Shown here: piece after piece, positions 28,354 to 36,035 of the stretch | How the letters are laid out: the number at the start of each line of letters is the position of its first letter | Numbering within the stretch: position 1 is the stretch's first letter | NCBI GenBank assembly: GCA_963803165.1 | Contig: CAWDLK010000008.1 | Span: forward strand, 62,001-126,000 | Direction: 5' to 3' | Source of the DNA: Changshengia sp963803165 | Lineage (GTDB): Bacteria; Chloroflexota; Dormibacteria; Aeolococcales; Aeolococcaceae | Length of the DNA: 64,000 nucleotides | Position numbers and translations under genes: made by a program | The notes under the pieces: model-generated | What the model was told of the DNA's origin: nothing | Database searches by the model: none | Seen by the model: only the letters and a program-made list of their open reading frames with translations

Positions 28354-29051
28354 GCCGGCGCGGTCTCGGGCCCGGGCGCGGCACGCCTGCTGAGCCGGAC
28401 CTCCATCCCGATCCCGGCGGTGGTGACCTCGCAGTCGCGGAACGAGCTCGCGGCGACCAGGGCGCGGAAGCTCGCCGGCGAGTATGCGCGGCGGCGCAGC
28501 CCCACGAAGATCCATCTGGTGATCAGGGCGTTGAAGCCGCGCAGCTCCATGCCGCGCACCTCACGGGCGATGTCGGCCCCGGTGGCCTCGTGGCTCATGT
28601 CCTGGACCACCGCGGTGCCCCCGTCGCGCAGCACCCGGTGCATCTCCTGGAGTGCGGCCAGCGGTCGCCGGAAGTTCTTGAAGGCGGCCTGGGTGACGAC
28701 CAGGTCGAAGCTCTGCCCGGCGAATGGCATCTCGGAGACGTCGCCCTGGCGGAACTCGGCGCCGACGCCCTGCTCCCGCGCCTTCCGGGTCGCGATCTCG
28801 ACCATGGTGCGGCTGATGTCGAGGCCGGTGACGTGAATCCGCCCCGACCTGGCCATCTCGAGGCTGAGGTGGCCGGGCCCCGGCGCCACCTCCAGCACCC
28901 GGGCGCCCTCGGCCAGCCCGCCGGTGAGCCGTGCGGCCTCGCGCCGGCAGTCGGCGAGCTGACTCGGGGTGCCGCGCTGGCGCGCGTAGCGCCGCGCCGC
29001 GCTCCCCTCCATCTCCGGGAGCAGCAGCCGCCGCCGCGGCGAGGTGCTCAT
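28350..29051 (-). CDS. Class I SAM-dependent methyltransferase (Methyltransf_11 type)
   Basis: 233 residues. The SAM-binding motif I VLEVAPGPGHLSLEMA is near residue 50, motif II FDLVVTQAAFKNF near 115, and LHRVLRDGG-type motif III (MHRVLRDGGTAVVQD). Embedded in an efflux operon by ATGA/ATGA-type overlaps on both sides, it may inactivate a toxic compound by methylation before export. The substrate is unknown. Confidence 0.85.
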   Translation of the reverse strand: MSTSPRRRLLLPEMEGSAARRYARQRGTPSQLADCRREAARLTGGLAEGARVLEVAPGPGHLSLEMARSGRIHVTGLDISRTMVEIATRKAREQGVGAEFRQGDVSEMPFAGQSFDLVVTQAAFKNFRRPLAALQEMHRVLRDGGTAVVQDMSHEATGADIAREVRGMELRGFNALITRWIFVGLRRRAYSPASFRALVAASSFRDCEVTTAGIGMEVRLSRRAAPGPETAPA

Positions 29052-29221
29052 CGGAAGAGGCTCAGCGGCAGCGAGATCGCCTCCGCCAGCAGCACCAGGA
29101 AGCCGCCCACGCCGACCAGCAGGATGGCGAGCCCGACCGGGGATCCGAAGCTGTACCAGCGAGAGAAGAGGCCGTAGGGCAGTCCGAAGAGCTCTCGCTC
29201 CCGCTCGTCGTCGTCCTTCAT
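29048..29221 (-). CDS. Small single-pass membrane protein in efflux operon
   Basis: 57 residues: a charged N terminus (MKDDDERERELFGLPYG) and one helix (VGLAILLVGVGGFLVLLAEA). ATG 29221 overlaps the MFS stop (ATGA), and its own stop overlaps the methyltransferase start. The double coupling argues that it is a real gene. It may be an accessory subunit of the transporter; the function is not known. Confidence 0.72.
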   Translation of the reverse strand: MKDDDERERELFGLPYGLFSRWYSFGSPVGLAILLVGVGGFLVLLAEAISLPLSLFR

Positions 29222-30948
29222 ACCGGTTCTCCTTGGTGGATCAATGGCTCTTGGGCTGCGGAGGTGCCGGCCGCTCCGGCCTCGGTCTCGGTGAGCTCGG
29301 CGCGGTCGCTCCGGGAGCGCCCGCGGGCAAAGAGGGAGGCCACGGCGGCGAGCACGAGCACGCCGATAGGGAGCAGCAGGGTGGGCTTCATCGCCGCCAC
29401 GAACCCGTCGGCGAAGACGGAGTGGGCCAGCGACTGGAGGCTGGCGGCCAGGCCCGGCGGAGTGCCCGCGGGGATGCGCAGCGCGGCCCCGGTCTGGCCG
29501 GCGCCGATCTGCAGACCGCCGGCGGCGGCGCCGCTGAAGCTCGCCACGAACGCGGGCGCGACGTGCGCGGGGAGATGGGCGGCCGCGGCGACCGCCTGCG
29601 CGTGCAGGGAGGTGGCGAGGCGGTTCTGGAGCAGGGCTCCCACCGCGGCGCTGGCGATCACCGCGCCCATCTCCTGGACGGTGCTGAGCGTTCCCGAGGC
29701 CACTCCGGCGAGCTCCACGCGGAGGTCGCGGGTGGCCAGCTGGAAGGCGGGGCCCCAGATGCACCCCATGCCCAGCCCGCCCACCACCAGCCCGGGCACC
29801 AGCGACCACTGGCTCAGGTCCGCCTGCACGTCCCAGGCGATGTAGGCGGCTCCGGCGGCGAGCAGCAGGAGCCCGGCGGTGAGGATGCGGTGGGCTCCCA
29901 GCCGCGCCGAGGCCGGTCCGTTCGCCGGACCGGTGGAGAGGAACATCGCCCCCGGCTGCACCGCCACCACCAGGCCGGCGGCGATGGCGCTGAGCCCGAG
30001 CACCGACTGGTAGTAGATGGTGAGCGGCAGGTAGATGCCGAGGATGAAGAAGCTCATCGCCGCGAGCACCAGCGCCATCAGCGTGAAGTTGCGGTCCCGG
30101 AAGAGGGCGAAGGCGAGCAGCGGCTCACCGCCCTGCCGCCGCGCCTGGTGGAGGAGGAAGGCGCCCATGAGCACCACCCCGGCGGCGATGACCAGCGGGA
30201 TGCTGAGGGGGCCGGTGATCGTCCCCCAGTCGTAGCGCTGCCCCTCGATGAGCCCGTAGACGATGCAGAAGATCGCGGCGGTGACCAGGGCCACGCCGGC
30301 GAGGTCGAGGCGGTGGCGGCGGCCGGGACGGAGGTCGGGCACCAGGCGGCTGGCCGCCAGCAGCACCCCCACCCCGATGGGGAGGTTGACGAAGAAGATC
30401 CAGCGCCAGCTGAGGTCGGTGACCAGCAGGCCGCCCAGGGTGGGCCCGGCGACCACGGCGAGGCCGGAGAGCATGCCGAAGACGCCGAACACCGGTCCGC
30501 GCCGCTCGGGGGGGAAGATGGCGAGCAGGATGGCCATGCTCTGCGGGGCGAGCAGGGCGGCGCCCACTCCCTGGAGCACCCGGCCCACGATCAGCACGCT
30601 CGCGGTCGGGGCGAGACCGCTCAGGGCGGAGGCGGCGGTGAAGAGGGCGATGCCGCCCATGAACAGGCGGCGCGGCCCCACGATGTCGCCGAGCCGGCCC
30701 GAGGTGATCAGCAGCACCGCGTAGCCGAGGCTGTAGGCGTTGAGCATCCAGAGCACCTCGTCGAGGCTGGCGTGGACGCCGTCGACGATGCGGGGGATGG
30801 CGATGTTGACGATGGTCAGGTCGAGCAGGGTCATGAACATCCCCAGGGAGAGGACGAGCATCACCACCCACGGGTTGAACCGGCGGGCGGAGGCCCGGCC
30901 CCCACTGGGCTCCGGCGCCGCCTGCGGGCTGCCATACTCACCGTGCAT
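29218..30948 (-). CDS. MFS multidrug transporter, DHA2 (EmrB/QacA) family, 14 TM
   Basis: 576 residues with about 14 helices. Family motifs are LDLTIVNIAIPRI in TM1, the loop GRLGDIVGPRRLF, and motif C GPTLGGLLV in TM5. It is the first gene of a leftward five-gene operon (MFS, small TM protein, methyltransferase, ABC ATPase, ABC permease) divergent from a MarR gene. MarR proteins commonly repress such exporters. GGGAGAG precedes ATG 30948. Confidence 0.92.
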   Translation of the reverse strand: MHGEYGSPQAAPEPSGGRASARRFNPWVVMLVLSLGMFMTLLDLTIVNIAIPRIVDGVHASLDEVLWMLNAYSLGYAVLLITSGRLGDIVGPRRLFMGGIALFTAASALSGLAPTASVLIVGRVLQGVGAALLAPQSMAILLAIFPPERRGPVFGVFGMLSGLAVVAGPTLGGLLVTDLSWRWIFFVNLPIGVGVLLAASRLVPDLRPGRRHRLDLAGVALVTAAIFCIVYGLIEGQRYDWGTITGPLSIPLVIAAGVVLMGAFLLHQARRQGGEPLLAFALFRDRNFTLMALVLAAMSFFILGIYLPLTIYYQSVLGLSAIAAGLVVAVQPGAMFLSTGPANGPASARLGAHRILTAGLLLLAAGAAYIAWDVQADLSQWSLVPGLVVGGLGMGCIWGPAFQLATRDLRVELAGVASGTLSTVQEMGAVIASAAVGALLQNRLATSLHAQAVAAAAHLPAHVAPAFVASFSGAAAGGLQIGAGQTGAALRIPAGTPPGLAASLQSLAHSVFADGFVAAMKPTLLLPIGVLVLAAVASLFARGRSRSDRAELTETEAGAAGTSAAQEPLIHQGEPV

Positions 30949-30969
30949 CTGTCTCTCCCGAGGTGATAT

Positions 30970-31000
30970 CTTAGTTACTAAGCAAACCGTATACTAAGCA
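30970..31000. promoter_or_regulatory. MarR operator and divergent promoter
   Basis: Inverted repeat CTTAG-TTA-CTAAG (30970-30982) is followed by a direct copy of its right half: TTACTAAGCA (30976-30985) and ATACTAAGCA (30991-31000). The perfect -10 TATACT (30990-30995) overlaps the second copy and ends 6 nt before the marR ATG, suggesting a leaderless transcript and autorepression. The same region must hold the MFS operon promoter. Confidence 0.65.
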
Positions 31001-31001
31001 G

Positions 31002-32099
31002 ATGACCGAATCCATGTCAACCCCCGCGCGCTCCGAGCTGCTCCGCCGGCTCGTGGGCGCCGTCCGCCGCCAGGTGGCCTGGACGGTGCTCCACAACCAG
31101 GCGATCGCCGACCGGCTGGGGATGGGGGTCACCGACCTCCAGTGCGTCAACCTCCTCGACATCGAGGGTCCGATGACCGCCGGCCGGCTGGCCGAGCTGA
31201 TCGGGCTGACCACCGGCGCGGTCACCGGGGTGCTGGATCGGTTGGAGCGAGCCGGCCTGGCGCGGCGCGAGGCCGACCCCGCGGACCGCCGCCGGGTCGT
31301 GGTGCAGCTGGTGCCCGAGGGGATGGCGCGGGTGCGCGCCGCCTACGCGCCCGTCGGTGGAGCCGTCCAGGAGCTCTACGCGGGCTTCGACGACGCTGAG
31401 GTCGCCCTGCTCGTCGGGTACGCCGAGCGCAGCGCCGAGATCACCCGCCGGATCACCACCGACCTGAGGAGCGTGGAGCGCGGCACCCCCGGGGTGCGGG
31501 AGGGGGAGCTCTCCGCCCCCCTGGGGGGCGTGACCGCGGGTCGCCTGGAGGTCAACGCATCGGTGACGCGGATGCGGATCGGGTCGAGCTCCGAGATGCC
31601 GGACCTCTATCGAGCCAGCTTCGACGGGCGCCCGCCCCGGATCCGGGTGACGGGCGGCACCGTCAGCCTCAGCTTCCCCGGGCTCTGGCACGCGGGGGCC
31701 GGTCGCGGCCAGATCGTCCTCAACGGGAGCATCCCGTGGGCGCTGGAGATCCGCGGCGGCGCCGCCGAGATGGATGTCGACCTTTCCGGCGTCAGCCTCT
31801 CCGAGATGACCACGACCGGCGGCGCCAGCCGGGTCGACTTCCATCTGGCGCGGCCCGTGGGCACTGTGCCCCTGCGCATCCGGGGGGGCGCGAGCCGGGT
31901 CACCATCCGCCGGCCGGCCGGGGTTCCGGTTCGGGTGCGGGTGTCGGGCGGCATGAGCAAACTCCGGCTCGACGGGCGGCAGGTGGGCTCGGTGGGCGGC
32001 GGCGCCGTGCTCGACAGCTCCGGCTACGAGGCCGCCGCCGACCGCTACGAGCTGGTGGTGGAGTCGGGCGCGAGCCGCATCACCGTCGAGCCGAGCTGA
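31002..32099 (+). CDS. MarR family regulator with C-terminal beta-repeat (DUF4097-like) domain
   Basis: 365 residues. Residues ~1-150 are a MarR winged helix (TDLQCVNLLDIEGPMTAGRL, GLTTGAVTGVLDRLERAGLA, the wing READPADRRRVVVQL). Residues ~165-365 form a repetitive beta-rich domain (ALEIRGGAAEMDVDLSGVSL, GGASRVDFHLA, IRGGASRVTI, VSGGMSKLRL, ESGASRITVEPS), like the beta-solenoid of DUF4097/LiaF-type proteins. A normal MarR is ~150 residues, so this is a two-domain fusion. It is divergent from the efflux operon and probably represses it; the beta domain may sense a ligand or protein. Confidence 0.85.
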   Translation: MTESMSTPARSELLRRLVGAVRRQVAWTVLHNQAIADRLGMGVTDLQCVNLLDIEGPMTAGRLAELIGLTTGAVTGVLDRLERAGLARREADPADRRRVVVQLVPEGMARVRAAYAPVGGAVQELYAGFDDAEVALLVGYAERSAEITRRITTDLRSVERGTPGVREGELSAPLGGVTAGRLEVNASVTRMRIGSSSEMPDLYRASFDGRPPRIRVTGGTVSLSFPGLWHAGAGRGQIVLNGSIPWALEIRGGAAEMDVDLSGVSLSEMTTTGGASRVDFHLARPVGTVPLRIRGGASRVTIRRPAGVPVRVRVSGGMSKLRLDGRQVGSVGGGAVLDSSGYEAAADRYELVVESGASRITVEPS

Positions 32100-32121
32100 G
32101 GCTGGCGGACCCGGGTGAGGG

Positions 32122-32152
32122 TTGCGCTTCCCCGAGGGGGATGCGCTATACT
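32122..32152 (+). promoter_or_regulatory. Probable nadA promoter
   Basis: TTGCGC (32122-32127) and the consensus -10 TATACT (32147-32152) are 19 nt apart, slightly long. An AT-rich patch TAATAAAGTAATT follows. The nadA start is 82 nt downstream, leaving room for regulation in the leader. Confidence 0.45.
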
Positions 32153-32234
32153 AATAAAGTAATTCTGACCTAAACTCCCGAGCCCAGGCCCCATCGCACG
32201 GCATCCCTCGAGGAGTCTCAGAGGAGGCGCTCCC

Positions 32235-33209
32235 GTGGCCCTCGCCTTCGCCGACCCCGCCCGCGCCGTCTCCGACCTCGTGCCGAGGATCGAGCGGCTG
32301 CGCCGGCAGCGAAGGGCGGTGATCCTGGCCCACAACTACCAGCTGCCCGAGGTGCAGGACATCGCCGACTTCGTCGGGAACTCGCTCAATCTCTCGCGGC
32401 AGGCGGCCGAGACCGACGCGGAGGTGATCGTGTTCTGCGGGGTCCACTTCATGGCCGAGACCGCGGCCATCCTCTCCCCGGAGAAGACGGTGCTGCTCCC
32501 GGACCTGGAGGCGGGTTGCTCGCTCGCTGACACCATCACCGCCGAGCAGCTGCGCGGCTGGAAGGCCCAGCACCCGGGCGCCGTGGTGGTCTCGTACGTC
32601 AACACCTCCGCCGAGGTCAAGGCGGAGTCCGACTACTGCTGCACCTCGTCGAACGCCGAGGCGGTGATCCGGGCGATCCCCGAGGGCACCGAGATCCTCT
32701 TCTGCCCCGACATGTTCCTGGGCGCGCACCTGGAGAGGGTGACCGGGCGCCGGATGCACATCTGGATGGGTGAGTGCCACGTCCATGCCGGCATCGGCCC
32801 GGACGAGCTGGAGGCGGCCCGCCGCCGCCACCCCGACGCCGAGCTGCTCGTCCATCCCGAGTGCGGCTGCACCTCCGCGACCCTCTACCGGCTGGGCCGC
32901 GGTGACCTGGGGGGATCGAGCTGCGTGGTCACCTCCACCGAGGGGATGGTCCGGCGGGCGGCGGAGTCGCCGGCGTCCACCTTCATCGTGGCGACCGAGG
33001 TGGGGATCCTCCACCGGATGCAGCAGCTCGCCCCGGGCAAGCGCTTCCTGCCCGCGTCCGAGGATGCGGTCTGCCCCTACATGAAGAAGATCACGCTGGA
33101 GAAGGTCGCCGACAGCCTCGAGCGGATGGGCCCCCGGGTCACCGTGCCCGAGGCGGTGGCGTCTCAGGCGCGTCGGGCCCTGGACCGGATGGTGGCCATC
33201 GCCGCCTGA
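32235..33209 (+). CDS. nadA: Quinolinate synthase NadA
   Basis: 324 residues, GTG start with GAGGAGG upstream. The three [4Fe-4S]-ligand cysteines are in DLEAGCSLAD, HPECGCTS and EDAVCPYMKK. ILAHNYQLPEVQDIADFVGNS and YVNTSAEVKAESDYCCTSSN are signature segments for iminoaspartate and dihydroxyacetone phosphate binding. It makes quinolinate for NAD synthesis. The nadB and nadC genes are not next to it. The length matches the short bacterial form. Confidence 0.95.
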   Translation: MALAFADPARAVSDLVPRIERLRRQRRAVILAHNYQLPEVQDIADFVGNSLNLSRQAAETDAEVIVFCGVHFMAETAAILSPEKTVLLPDLEAGCSLADTITAEQLRGWKAQHPGAVVVSYVNTSAEVKAESDYCCTSSNAEAVIRAIPEGTEILFCPDMFLGAHLERVTGRRMHIWMGECHVHAGIGPDELEAARRRHPDAELLVHPECGCTSATLYRLGRGDLGGSSCVVTSTEGMVRRAAESPASTFIVATEVGILHRMQQLAPGKRFLPASEDAVCPYMKKITLEKVADSLERMGPRVTVPEAVASQARRALDRMVAIAA

Positions 33210-33299
33210 CCGGCGGCGCGTCGAGGCCCGGACGCAGGTTCGCCACGGCTTGAGTTCGGTGCCGACTGGCCCGGCCCCGCTATGCTCGGCGCCACGTCG

Positions 33300-33866
33300 A
33301 TGCCGGAGCACTTCCCCAACCTCTACGACCGCGACCGCTGGCGCCGCTGGGGTTACCCCCTCCTGGCGGTGGGCCTCGTGGCCCTGGTCACCGGGGCTGT
33401 CTTCGAGGGCCAGAAGGCCGCCGACGCCGCCAACGTCTGGCTCCTGGTCGCCGCCGCCGGTCTCGGCCTCTCCATCTCGCTGTGGATGCGCAAGCGCTAC
33501 AGCTTCGTCCGCCTCGACGAGGGTGAGCTCTTCTTCCGGTACCTGACGGTCAGCGCTCGGGTGGACCTCGCCGAGATCCGGCGGGCTCGGGTCGCCAAGC
33601 TCCCCGCCGCCCTCCAGCGACGGGCTCGGACGCCCAGCAGGATGTCGGACGTCGACGCGCTCGTCCTCCGTCTCCGCCACCCCGACACCGGCCGGCTCCG
33701 CCGCCTGCTCACCCGCCGCTGCGTCTTCGGCGACGAGCTGGTGATCCCGCTCGGCAACGCCGCCGTGCTTCAGCGGGAGATCGAGTCGGCGCTCTCCCCG
33801 CACCGCCAGGCCCGGGGCGACGAGGGCCGTCCCGCCTCGTCGCGGCGGAGGAGCCGGAGGAGGTGA
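33300..33866 (+). CDS. Membrane protein with two TM helices and PH-like domain, unknown function
   Basis: 188 residues from ATG 33300 (ATG 33282 overlaps a TATGCT -10-like sequence at 33281-33286 and is less likely). Two helices (YPLLAVGLVALVTGAVF, VWLLVAAAGLGLSISLWM) are followed by a beta-rich domain (YSFVRLDEGELFFRYLTVSA, ARVDLAEIRRARVAKLP), as in YdbT/bPH-type proteins. The C terminus is Arg-rich. It overlaps the next gene (GTGA), so it may act with the PMT-like glycosyltransferase. Confidence 0.68.
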   Translation: MPEHFPNLYDRDRWRRWGYPLLAVGLVALVTGAVFEGQKAADAANVWLLVAAAGLGLSISLWMRKRYSFVRLDEGELFFRYLTVSARVDLAEIRRARVAKLPAALQRRARTPSRMSDVDALVLRLRHPDTGRLRRLLTRRCVFGDELVIPLGNAAVLQREIESALSPHRQARGDEGRPASSRRRSRRR

Positions 33867-35980
33867 CCGACCAGCTCCCGAGCGGCGACACTCCCGACCC
33901 TCCCGCTGACGAGCCAGGGGAGCCCGCCGCGGAGGAGCGCGCCGCCGAGGAGCCCGAGAGCGAGCCGTCCGCGGCCGATCCCATGGAGGAGCCGGTCGCG
34001 GAGGAGCCCGTCGCGGAGGAGCCGGCCGCGGAAGAGCCTGCGAGCGAGAGCGAGGAGGAGCCGTCCGCGTCAGAGCCGGGGGACGAGCCATCCGGTGAGG
34101 GAGCTGTCCGCAGCCGGTTGACCGGGGTGGGCGATCGACCCCTCGTGAGGGCCGGACTGCGCGGTTTCCTCGACCTCACCCGGGTGGACGTCGCCCTGGT
34201 CGTGGGGCTCACGCTGCTCGCCTTCGTGCTCCGATTCGGCAGCCCCATCCTGCCCAACTTCCTGGGTGGGAGCGCAGCCTCGGCGCCGGCCATCCAGGTC
34301 CTCGGCGTGGGCAGCGCCTACAACAGCGACAGCAGCGCCTGCGAGCAGGTGCCGATCGGCAACAAGACCATCAAGGCCTGTGGCCAGGTCTTCGACGAGG
34401 TGTACTTTCCGACCGACGCGGCGGACGACCTCCACTCCCCGGCGATCAGCTACTTCGACCCCGAGCCTCCGCTGGTCAAGCTGCTGATGACGTCGTCCAT
34501 CCAGTTCCTGGGCTTCGACACCATGGGCTGGCGGATGACCCAGGTGGTGACCGGGAGCCTGCTCTGCGGGCTGATGTACCTGATCGCGCTCCGCCTGCGC
34601 CGCGATCGCTTCTTCGCCATCGTCGCGTCGCTGCTGGTCTGCCTCGACGGGTTGGCCTTCGTCGAGTCCCGGCTGGGTCTCATCGACATCCCCGCCATCT
34701 TCTTCACCGCCCTGGCCTGGTACGTATTCCTGCTCCACTGGCAGGCGCGCACCCGCCGCCAGTGGAGGATCACCCTCTACGTGATGGCGGCCGGTCTGGG
34801 CCTGGCCTTCGCGGCCAAGCTCACCGCGCTGGCCCCCCTGGTGGTGATCGCCACCCTGGTGCTCTTCCGGGGCATCGCCCCCTACGCCGCGGCCGAGTTT
34901 CCGGCCCTGCGGCGGCTGGCGGGGCCGCGGCGTCGCGAGACGGTGCTCTGGAGGGAGGCGGCGGGCTCGCGGGCCTGGGTCCACTACGCCGCCGGCATGC
35001 TGCTGGTGGTCGCCATCTTCTGCGGCAGCTTCTCGCGCTACCTGACCATCTCCCACGACGACGTCTACCAGTTCGTCTCCTGCAACCCCAACGTCTCGGG
35101 CCTCACCACCGCTCCGCCCCCCAACGACGTCAGGTACCTGCCGGTGCCGGTCACCACCGTCGGCGGCGTCACCCTGCCCAACCCGGTGCAGGCGATCTCC
35201 AACATCATCGCGATCAACGAGGCCAGCCTCCGCTATCAGGAGCTCGAGTGCCACGGCCACCCCTACGCGTCGCGCTGGTACACGTGGCCGATCACGGAAC
35301 ACCCGGTTCTCATGTACTACCAGAATGCCCCGTTGCTCGACGCGCCCAGCTACTCCGCCACGGGCGTGATCACCAACATGGGCAATCCGGCGATCTGGTG
35401 GCTGGGCATCCTGGCGCTGCTCTTCTGCGTCTGGCGGATGATGGCGGGCCCCAAGAGGCTCCGCGTCGCGGTCGGCGCGTTGATGGTGGTCTCGCTCACC
35501 ACCATGATCATCACCTTCCATGCCGCCGAGCCCGGCATCGATCCGGTGACCGGCACCCAACCGGGGCCCATCGGCGCGGTGAGCCCGCTCTTCTACGTCG
35601 CCCTGGTGGGGGGCATGGGCCTGTTCTGCGTCTGCGCCGCGGTCTTCGCGGTGGTGTCACGCCGCTTCGTGCCCGCCTTCATCGTCCTCGGCTACGTCAC
35701 CTCCTGGATGATGTGGGTGCCGGGGAACAAGGCCCGCGTCCTCTTCTTCTACCACGCCCTGGGGATGCTGATCTTCCTCGCCCTCGCCTGCGCCTACGCT
35801 CTGACCTCGCTGCGCAACGTCCGCTTCTTCGCCCGTGGACGCTGGTGGTCGCTGGCCCCGCTCGCCTACGCGGGCGTGGCGGTGGTGGTGGCGGCGTTCA
35901 TCTTCTTCTACCCGATCTGGACCGCCATCCCGCTGACCGCCCCCGACCAGCAGATGCGGCTGTGGGTCGACGCCTGGTAG
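33863..35980 (+). CDS. PMT-family (GT39) dolichyl-phosphate-mannose--protein mannosyltransferase-like enzyme
   Basis: 705 residues, GTG start with GGAGGAG upstream. The first ~75 residues are acidic with an EEPVAEEP-type repeat. A ~10-helix GT-C membrane enzyme follows, with PMT features FDEVYFPTDAADDL, SYFDPEPPLVKLL, the WRMTQVVTGSLLCGLMYLIA helix and LDGLAFVESRLGLIDIPAIF. PMT enzymes transfer mannose from a polyprenyl phosphate to exported proteins. The loop 1 motif with D-E (FDEVYF) matches the PMT catalytic acid. It is followed 55 nt later by another GT-C-like protein. Confidence 0.87.
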   Translation: MTDQLPSGDTPDPPADEPGEPAAEERAAEEPESEPSAADPMEEPVAEEPVAEEPAAEEPASESEEEPSASEPGDEPSGEGAVRSRLTGVGDRPLVRAGLRGFLDLTRVDVALVVGLTLLAFVLRFGSPILPNFLGGSAASAPAIQVLGVGSAYNSDSSACEQVPIGNKTIKACGQVFDEVYFPTDAADDLHSPAISYFDPEPPLVKLLMTSSIQFLGFDTMGWRMTQVVTGSLLCGLMYLIALRLRRDRFFAIVASLLVCLDGLAFVESRLGLIDIPAIFFTALAWYVFLLHWQARTRRQWRITLYVMAAGLGLAFAAKLTALAPLVVIATLVLFRGIAPYAAAEFPALRRLAGPRRRETVLWREAAGSRAWVHYAAGMLLVVAIFCGSFSRYLTISHDDVYQFVSCNPNVSGLTTAPPPNDVRYLPVPVTTVGGVTLPNPVQAISNIIAINEASLRYQELECHGHPYASRWYTWPITEHPVLMYYQNAPLLDAPSYSATGVITNMGNPAIWWLGILALLFCVWRMMAGPKRLRVAVGALMVVSLTTMIITFHAAEPGIDPVTGTQPGPIGAVSPLFYVALVGGMGLFCVCAAVFAVVSRRFVPAFIVLGYVTSWMMWVPGNKARVLFFYHALGMLIFLALACAYALTSLRNVRFFARGRWWSLAPLAYAGVAVVVAAFIFFYPIWTAIPLTAPDQQMRLWVDAW

Positions 35981-36035
35981 GGGCGGTGGCGGGTGAGGTG
36001 AGCCCGGCGCTCTCTCCGCCGCCGGTGGTCAGCGG

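Noticed and set aside
33963..34060. Possible CRISPR-like or VNTR repeats at GAGGAGCC units
   Set aside because: Short imperfect repeats coding for the acidic EEPVAEEP tail of the PMT-like protein; no spacers.
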